Origin: Cyprinodon diabolis | Lineage: Eukaryota; Chordata; Actinopteri; Cyprinodontiformes; Cyprinodontidae | DNA length: 64,000 nucleotides | Direction: 5' to 3' | Assembly (NCBI GenBank): GCA_030533445.1 | Contig: CM060066.1 | Span: 39,375,235-39,439,234 of the forward strand | In this document: positions 11,215 through 20,200 of the stretch, piece by piece | How positions within the stretch are numbered: position 1 is the stretch's first letter | Layout of the letters: each line of letters starts with the position of its first letter | Program-made: the position numbers and the translations under genes | Notes under the pieces: model-generated | Told to the model about the DNA's origin: nothing | Databases searched by the model: none | What the model saw: only the letters and a program-made list of their open reading frames with translations

Positions 11215-14200
11215 CTTATGTTACTTATAGTATATATTTTGATGAAACAAAATGTTTCATTCGAAGGCCTTAAGGGGCTTTTGAACAAAGAAACAAAAGA
11301 ATTACAAGAATTATAATTACTTACAACTGGGGAGGGGTAGCTAGACTCTACAGCAGGATGGCATGTGCTCCCCTTGCTCCTGTGTAAATTAGCTAGTGAA
11401 GGTAGGTAGTAAGTAGTGCATTCAAGGGTTACTACTTTGTCACATTTAGTGTAAAAAGGTTTCCTCTTCCTGACAGCACTATTGGTTAAACTATATCATG
11501 TCAGAGTGCAGCCATTGGTGCAGGAAATCCTATTTTCAGAGAGAGGGACCTGAGGTAATTTTCAAGCCCCTTGTTAATGGAAGAAACCCAGGACTTGGTT
11601 TGTCCTTGACCTCAATGTCAGAGACAAAGACGTATACATGAAGAGTGGAGAATATCTGGCATTTTTGTCAGAGAAAAGAACAGAAATGCCTTCCCTGACT
11701 AGTCTCAGAGGCTATCATCATTGTTCCCCTACTTCACTGGTGTGGGCATCAGAGGCTCAGCGCAGGCCAGACACACTTTGATAGTAGAACCTGGACCAGG
11801 AAAATGATATAATAAAGGCTATAGAGGCTTGAGAGAAGGCCAGAGGTTTGAAGCAGTTGGAGAGTGCCATGCCATACTAATGCTCTGGGTACTTCATCAT
11901 TTTCCCATGGATCTAAAATATGCAAGTTAGGTCAACTGGCAGCTTTGACTTACTATTATTAGATGTTTCTACTCACTTTCATATTCACTAAACATTTGTA
12001 TAAGGTTTCAAAGAGAGATACCTTTATAAAATGCCTTGTGTGATTCGTAAATCACCAATTAAGTTCAATGTGTACAACACGAATTAGTTTACAAAAGGAA
12101 ATCTGCCAGGGGCGTGCATACATAGACACTAGGTGGTGCTAAAGCACTAGGAAGTTTGCCCTTTATCAACGAAAATGCCCTTTTGAAACTCGTTTTTTTT
12201 TTTTTTTTTATTAATATTGTTAAGATTTTACTGAGGTCGGTTTTGAAATGATCTTTTGAAAACCTGAGCCATTAAAAACGACCAGCCTATCTCTCTTCCT
12301 TTGTCACGTGAACTCGCACGGTCGCCCGCAGGGCATACCAGATGCGCAGCATCATAGCAGTTCAGTAAGCGTCTTCAGATAGCAGGAACTTGTCCCGTGC
12401 CCCATTAGCCAGGTAATATACAGATCAAGCAAAATCATTTTGTTGTGCATTAAAATGTCTCATTCAGCAGCACCAAACAAGCATTTTTGCCAACTGGTCA
12501 CCTGATAAACTAGTTAGGCTAGATAAAGTTTTACACTGTAGCCCAAGTCAATGACAGATAACGTGAGGACGACCACATAGGCTACAAATAATTTCGGTAG
12601 AGTTTGCAATTGCAAATCTATGTGTTAAGACAAACGTTTTCTGTTGTATAGGGTTTGTTAGGACACATAAATTAACACATTTTGGTCTCTTTATTTTCTT
12701 AATTGTATATTGATTTGGTAATTGCAGCACGATGCCAAGAAAGGAGGGTTAATCGTATTGAAAAATTTTAAAAGCTGTTCACATTTTATTTTTAAGTGGT
12801 TTGTACAAAATCAGCAGGTATTAAAATAGCTATTATTTTGTAGGCTACCATAAGTCCTATCAACGTGACAAGACTTCCAGTCATGTTGCCCTAATAGCCC
12901 ATTATTTAAACTAATGTGGAATATTTGTTAAAGCTATTATTATTATTATTATTATTATTAATATTATTATTATTATTATTATCATTATTATTGTCATGAT
13001 GGTTATTATTATTAACAGGGAAGCTCTATACCATCAACATCTACCAGGACAGGAGATGAGGAAGAGTTCAGGGAAGACTCAGAGACAGAAAAAGACCAGG
13101 ATGAGGGAGAACAGATGGATGAGAGAGCAGATGGGTGAGGGAAAACAGGGAGATGAGCCAGATGAAAGAAGAAGAAAGATGAGCAAGCGTACTACTTTAA
13201 AGTAGTACACTTTAGTCTGTTCTGTTGGTGGTGTGACTTTTTTCCATTGAAAACTCACGTTTAGAGAATGTTACTAATAAAAGTCAAAATTCATTCAACA
13301 GGCGTGCGTATTTTTTTTATAATTAAGTGTTCCACGTGCGCTAAAAAGTGCCCTCCCCCCCCTCCTGAGCACCTGCCTGTTGGGATCTGGAGATTCTCCA
13401 CCTTCTCCAGCAGAGTGCGCTGTGGATCTCCTGGGCTGGAGCCTTCCAGCACAGCTGACGTTCATCAGCCCATCAGGAGACCTGCCTATATAATCAGCAG
13501 CCAGACCTTCCTTCAACGCCGCAGTGTTGAACAAGTTTGGTTAGCGAACCTGAGCCTCTGAACTACTAGAATCTTTGTCTCTAAGAGAACCCCAATTCTA
13601 ACCTGCCTCTGTCTTCTCGCTCATAGGAAACCTGTCTCTCGTCTGAAGCTCTGCCTGCCTGCCCTAGAGAGCCAAACCTGAAGATCTCGGTCTGGAATCC
13701 ACCTGCTGCTCTTAAGGAAAGAGCTAATCCCTCAAACCAAGGTCTGTCACTGGAAAGTCAGAAGCTAGACGCTGCTGCTGCTGAGCACTCTGCTGAAACC
13801 AACAGTCTCTGGACCCAACCGGTTCCCTCTCTCAGAAAAGAGAGCCTGGACCTCTACAAGGTATTTTCAGAAACATCTGAAAACTCAACAACTAATCTGT
13901 TTACCTGGCTAATCAAACTATCCGTCTCTGCAGACGCCTGAGAATCCTGCCCGGACCAGTTTCCAGAATCCAGTTCATGTTATCTCTGTGCAAACCTTTA
14001 ATAAACTCTGTTGAACTTTTTATCAGTCTCCAAGTGGTGTTCTGCATGTGGGTTTGATTTCTAAACCAACCATGACAGAACACTGCGGCCAAACACAAAG
14101 CCCAGCAGATCACCTCCGGAGGAGGCTTGAGGAGCAGGACACTCAAATCCTTGGACATGCCCACACCATCCGTGAGTTACACAACAAACTTGAATATCAG

Positions 14201-17200
14201 AACCAAGTCTTGCAGAATTACGCTGGCTACATGGGAAATGCTAATGCTACGCCTGCAGTCCGTTCTGGTCCGGAACCACTTTCGCCTCTAAGGTCACCGT
14301 CCGTGACGTCATTTCCTGAGTTCCGTCCGAGTCTTCCTGAAAGATTTTCAGGTAACCAGGAGTGTAAAGGATTTTTGTTTCAATGTCGTTTGCTTTTTGA
14401 ACACTCTCCTGACAGTTTTCCAAATGATAGGAAAAAGATTTCTTTCATTCTCTCTCAGCTTACTGGTCGAGCCCTTGAATGGGCGGAGGCAAGGTTCTCT
14501 TCTGAGTCCAGTTTTTCATGTACTTTTTCTGAATTCATATCTGAGTTTTCTCAAGTTTTCAACCATGACTCAGATAAAACTATTGATTCTCGAGCCCTGC
14601 TAAATTTAAAACAGGGAGATTCGACAGTAGCTGAGTTCTCCATTGACTTCCGGGTTAAAGCCGCAGCCTCAGGTTGGAACGAGTGTGCACTTAAGAGTGC
14701 TTACTTTAAGGCTCTGAATGACAACATTAAAGATGAACTCACCACAATAGACGAACCTGTTAGTTTGGAAGATTTAATCTGTTTGACCATCAGGTTGGAT
14801 AACAGACTTCGGACTAGAAATCATTCAAGGCAGAGAGACTGGAATTTTCCTGTTTCGACTCCTGCATTTAATTATGCTTCTGTTTTTTCCGGTTCCCCAG
14901 AACCCAGTACCAAGCCAAGGTCTAAGAATCAGACTCTTCCAGCGCCTGTCCAAGTCTCTCATTTCTCTTCTTCAGAAAGAGTGGAGGCCGAACCCATGCA
15001 AATTGGACACACCAGGTTATCCCCTGAAGAGAGGCAACGGAGATTTAAAGCTAAACTGTGTCTGTATTGTGGTGAGACTGGCCATTTTATTGCTTCATGC
15101 CCAGCTAAATCAAAAGCCAGGGCCCGTCAGAGGATGTGAGGAGTCTGACGGGCCACCTAAGATCTGAGAAATCTCCTCATTTGTTGTTGCCTGCTACTCT
15201 GTTCTTTTCTAACCAGAATCTCACCTTATCAGCATTCATCGACTCTGGCTGTGAAAGAAACCTTATTGATTCAGAACTGGTCCAGCAGTTAAAAATTGAG
15301 ACTCTCCCTTTAACTAGACCTCTCAGAGTTTCTGCTATCGATGGAAAGAAGCTTCATCAAGTCACTCATCAGACACAACCCTTAGAACTGCTTATCTCTG
15401 GAAACCCCCGGGAGATGATAACGTTTTTTGTTTTTCCTTCAGCTTGCTCTCCCCTGGTGCTTGGATTCGAGTGGTTGGAACGTCATAACCCCCATATCAA
15501 CTGGACTGAACACCACATTTAATCCTGGTCCACCTCCTTTCACGAGTCCTGTCTTCATTCTGCGGCTCCTGCTATTCAGTCCCCTAGAGGTAGGGGGGAG
15601 ATGGACTCTCCTGACCTTATTTCTGTTCCTCCCGAGTATCATGATCTGGCACCAGTCTTCAGTAAGGTCAGTGCGACATCTCTTCCACCACACAGACCAT
15701 ATGACTGCGCCATAGATTTACTTCCAGGAGCCCCTCTTCCCAGCAGTAGATTGTATAACATTTCCAAACCAGAGCGTGAAACCATGGAAAAATACATCAA
15801 TGAATCTCTAGCTGATGGAATAATTCGCCCATCTTCATCTCCTCTCGGTGCTGGTTTTTTCTTTGTGGGTAAAAAGGATGGTTCCCTGCGCCCCTGTATT
15901 GACTACAGGGGTTTGAATCAGATTACCGTAAAAAATAAATATCCCCTACCATTACTGGCATCAGCTTTTGAACCTGTACAAGGTGCTACAGTATTCACCA
16001 AGCTCGATCTGAGAAACGCCTACCACCTCCTTAGAATAAGAGAAGGGGATGAATGGAAGACAGCCTTTAAGACCCCCTTAGGGCAATTTGAGTACCTGGT
16101 CATGCCTTTTGGTCTCACGAACGCTCCTGCCTGTTTCCAAGCTCTTGTCAATGACGTCCTCAGAGATTTTTTGAATGTTTTTGTTTTTGTCTACATCGAT
16201 GATATTTTGATCTACTCCAAAAACCTCTCAGACCACAGGAAACATGTTCGTTTAGTCCTTCAGAGACTTCTGGAAAATAAACTTTTTGTGAAAGCTGAAA
16301 AATGTGAATTTCATCAACATTCTGTCACTTTCCTAGGGTTTGTGCTCGAGGGCGGGCAGGTGAAGCCATCAGAAGACAAGATAAAGGCAGTTCTGGATTG
16401 GCCAACACCTGAATACCGCAAGCAACTCCAGAGATTTCTTGGTTTTGCAAACTTCTATAGGAGGTTCATAAGAAACTATAGCCAGACAGTTCTACCCCTC
16501 ACAGCTCTTACCTCTGTTAAAAGAACATTCCAATGGACTCCTGAGGTCGAAAATGCCTTCAATAAATTAAAGAAACTCTTTTCCAGTGCCCCCATCTTGG
16601 TTCAGCCTGATCCTACGAAACAGTTCATCCTTGAGGTGGATGCATCTGATTCCGGTGTAGGAGCTGTTCTATCTCAGCAGTCAGATTCTGACCAGAAAAC
16701 TCACCCATGTGCTTTCTTTTCACGCAGACTATCTCCAGCCGAACAAAATTATGATGTTGGTGACCGAGAACTCCTTGCCATTAAGCTCGCCCTGGAGGAA
16801 TGGAGACACTGGCTCGAGGGGGCTGAGCATCCAGTACTGGTTTGGACAGACCACAAGAACCTGGCCTATATCAAATCGGCAAAAAGATTCAACCCACGGC
16901 ATTCAAGGTGGTCTTTGTTCTTCTCACGCTTCAAAACTTATCATTTCCTATAGACCTGGTTCCAAGAACGTCGAGCCCGACTCTCTCTCTCATCTGTATT
17001 CCACCGATCAACCTGAGACACCCGAACCTGTTCTCCCTACCTCATGTACCGTTGGAGCCGTTTCCTGGGAGATCACTGATCTGATCAACTCTGCCCTGGC
17101 TTCTGAACCTGACCCAGGTAATGGTCCTCCAAATAAAATGTATGTCCCGTCTTCTGTCAGATCCCGCCTCATCCAGTGGATGCACGCAGCTAAATTCTCG

Positions 17201-20200
17201 GCCCATCCTGGAGTGAGCAGAACCATCGCCCTTATAAACAGGCGATTTTGGTGGCCGTCTCTACATAAAGACGTCAAAGAGTACGTTCTGGCTTGTCCCA
17301 TCTGCGCTAGGAACAAGACCTCCCACCAACCACCTTCTGGTCTGCTGCATCCTCTAGCTGTTCCAACCCGTCCTTGGTCTCATATTGCTGTCGATTTTGT
17401 CACTGGTCTCCCGATTTCTAGAGGTATGACTACAATACTAACCATCGTCGATCGATTTTCCAAGGCTTGTCATCTTATTCCCCTCAGAAAGCTCCCCACA
17501 GCATTCCAGACGGCTCAGCTCCTCGTGAAGCATGTTTTTCGCCTCCATAGTATTCCTCAAGATATCCTCTCAGATCGTGGTCCCCAGTTTATCTCATAGG
17601 TCTGGAAAGCCTTCTGTTCTGCATTAAATTGCAAATCCTCTCTCACCTCTGGTTACCATCCTCAATCTAATGGGCAGACGGAGAGGATGAACCAGCAACT
17701 CAAGTCCACTCTCCGCTGCCTGACTTCGAACAATCCCACTGACTGGAGTCAGTTCCTGACGTGGATTGAGTATGCTCATAACTCCCTCAAATCTGCTTCT
17801 ACTGGTTTATCCCCCTTTCAAGTTTCCATAGGGTATCAGCCTCCACTCTTCCCCGCAGACGAGAGAGAGATAACGGTCAGATCAGTCCATCATCACATCC
17901 GCCGCTGCCAACGTATTTGGAGGGATACCATCACCACCCTCACCCGCTCGTCAGCCTCAACCAAAAAGTTCGCTGACTCCAAGAGACATCCTGCCCCTGA
18001 CTACACTCCAGGCCAAGAGGTTTGGTTGTCGACCCGAGACATTCCACTGAAGGCTATGTCCAGGAAACTTTCACCCAAGTTCATCGGTCCATACAAAATC
18101 GATCGCATAATTACCCCTCTGCTGTCCGCCTGCACCTGCCACCTTCTCTGCGCATCCACCCGACATTCCATGTTTCCCAGATAAAGCCTGTAGTCACTAG
18201 TTCTTTGTGCCCGCCTTCCGACTCCCCTCCACCCGTCCTGGACATCGATGGTCATCCGGCTTACACGGTTCGCCGGATCGTGGACTCCCGTCGGCGAGGT
18301 CGCGGTTGGCAGTACCTCGTCGACTGGGAGGGCTACGGTCGGGAGGACTGCACCTGGGTTCCTGGTTCGTTTATCCTCGACCCGTCCTTGATCGAGGATT
18401 ACGAGAACTCCCTCCCGTCCACATTCTCGGGATCGCCAAGAGGCGGTCGTTGAGAGGGGGGTACTGTTGGGATCTGGAGATTCTCCACCTTCTCCAGCAG
18501 AGTGCGCTGTGGATCTCCTGGGCTGGAGCCTTCCAGCACAGCTGACGTTCATCAGCCCATCAGGAGACCTGCCTATATAATCAGCAGCCAGACCTTCCTT
18601 CAACGCCGCAGTGTTGACCAAGTTTGGTTAGCGAACCTGAGCCTCTGAACTACTAGAATCTTTGTCTCTAAGAGAAACCCAATTCTAACCTACCTCTGTC
18701 TTCTCGCTCATAGGAAACCTGTCTCTCGTCTGAAGCTCTTGATGAGCTTAGCCTGTTACCTGCCTGCCTGCCCTAGAGAGCCAAACCTGAAGATCTCACT
18801 CTGGAATCCACCTGCTGCTCTTAAGGAAAGAGCTAATCCCTCAAACCAAGGTCTGTCACTGGAAAGTCAGAAGCTAGACGCTGCTGCTGCTGAGCACTCT
18901 GCTGAAACCAACAGTCTCTGGACCCAACCGGTTCCCTCTCTCAGAAAAGAGAGCCTGGACCTCTACAACGTATTTTCAGAAACATCTGAAAACTCAACAA
19001 CTAATCTGTTTACCTGGCTAATCAAACTATCCGTCTCTGCAGACACCTGAGAATCCTGCCCGGACCAGTTTCCAGAATCCAGTTCATGTTATCTCTGTGC
19101 AAACCTTTAATAAACTCTGTTGAACTTTTTATCAGTCTCCAAGTGGTGTTCTGCATGTGGGTTTGATTTCTAAACCAACCATGACACTGCCCCCCAAAAT
19201 GTCTGTGCACGCCTCTGGAATCTGCCATTACACAAACAATATTCACATAATTCCATCACCATCTGTGTTGTGGTTTTGAAGTCAACAAGGATTCTTGAAA
19301 ATTATGTTTCGGACAAAAACATTTTTCCACCTAAATCTGCTAACTGGACATATCTTTTTTTTATTTACATCAAAACTTCTAGCACTTAAGCTGGCTGATC
19401 CCTACTTAAACAGACACTCTGCTGCACCTCTACCAAACCGTAAGTGACCACAGACAGTGCCGCAGACAGGAGACCTCTGATTGGTCAAATCTACATCTGC
19501 TCTTCTCGTGCGTATTTCCTGTTTGGTACCTTACCGCCATTGCTGAAAACAACTCGTGAAGTTGGACCAGCTAGAAGAGGGAAGTCCGCGAGAATGCTAG
19601 GACCCTTTTTTCACCTGGATCCCCGCTCTTTTTCGCCCTCATGTCCCTCCATTGTGGGACAAACTTGCCCCCACTTCCTCACCACCTCGGCCGTATCTAG
19701 ACCCACAGCTAATTGTGATTTTCCCTCTTGTGTTGTGGCGTGGAATAACATAGTGCAGACCACGTGTCACAATTGAGCATAAATCAAAAATGTCTTTGTC
19801 AAACCTGCGTCAAGCTCACTGCGACACACTGCTGTGGGGAGTATAACCAGCCCTGTGCAGTATGACAACAATTATTGGCCTTTCAGTATCTTGCCTAATG
19901 CCTCAAAGGCACAAAAGCTGGAGGGTAACTTCAACAGAGGAATACAAAAATAGGCAGGCAGACAGACAGACTACTTTACTGTAGTAATTATCTGTATGTG
20001 TTGTATTTTCTTCCTTCCAGGGTACCTTGAACAAGGCCTGATGGTGAAGGATGAGAAGCTACTTCAAGAAAACTATATTAAGAGCTTCCAGTTTCGTCTT
20101 GATGTTCTGTCCATGGTGCCGACAGATATCTTCTATTTTGTACTTGGACTTGACTACCCAGAGATTCGCATTAACAAGCTGCTGAGAATTGGCCGATTGA

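Larger units (their letters stand above)
13378..14077 (+). repeat. 5' LTR of the gypsy element
   Basis: A 700-bp repeat from tgttgggatctgg to accatgaca. U3 is about 140 bp and carries a TATA box. The inferred RNA start is at 13518, and AATAAA is at 14000-14005. Compared with the 3' LTR it lacks 22 bp after gtctgaagctct and differs at about seven single bases. Confidence 0.96.
13378..19186 (+). mobile_element. Ty3/gypsy chromovirus LTR retrotransposon, Tf1/sushi-like, defective
   Basis: A 5,809-bp element flanked by a perfect 5-bp target duplication, CTGCC (13373-13377 and 19187-19191). It has 700- and 722-bp LTRs beginning TG and ending CA. In order it encodes gag with a CCHC knuckle, aspartic protease, reverse transcriptase, RNase H, integrase and a C-terminal chromodomain. 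The gene order and chromodomain define a chromovirus, and the priming arrangement resembles Tf1/sushi. Pol carries two in-frame stops (15520, 17597) and two frameshifts (about 16925-16940 and about 18100-18112), so this copy is not autonomous. It lies in the sense orientation of cnga1. The LTRs differ at about seven bases plus one 22-bp indel, suggesting a fairly recent insertion. Confidence 0.97.
12107..19217. mobile_element. hAT-like relic split by a gypsy insertion
   Basis: The left end is caggggcgtgca; the right end is the complement of cagaggcgtgca. The flanks match in 7 of 8 bases (aaatctgc at 12099-12106, gaatctgc at 19218-19225), a decayed 8-bp hAT target duplication. Without the gypsy element the hAT relic is about 1.3 kb. 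It contains a T-run, an ATT microsatellite and a purine-rich stretch (13040-13190) that reads as a short acidic fragment ([16 protein letters not shown]), but no transposase core. Confidence 0.82.
10737..20020. other. cnga1 intron 6, expanded by nested transposons
   Basis: A 9,284-bp intron with GT-AG ends. Outside the transposons (12107-19217) it holds a TA microsatellite and otherwise unremarkable AT-rich sequence at 10737-12098. At 19226-20010 it is more GC-rich sequence with CpGs around 19500-19700 that I could not assign. Removing the hAT and gypsy elements would leave about 2.2 kb. Confidence 0.85.

Noticed and set aside
14048..14071. gag start at an upstream GTG
   Set aside because: Within the LTR and not an ATG; the ATG at 14072 is sufficient.
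19444..19776. A 110-codon ORF in cnga1 intron 6
   Set aside because: No recognisable domain and no splice or repeat context; probably chance in a less AT-rich patch.
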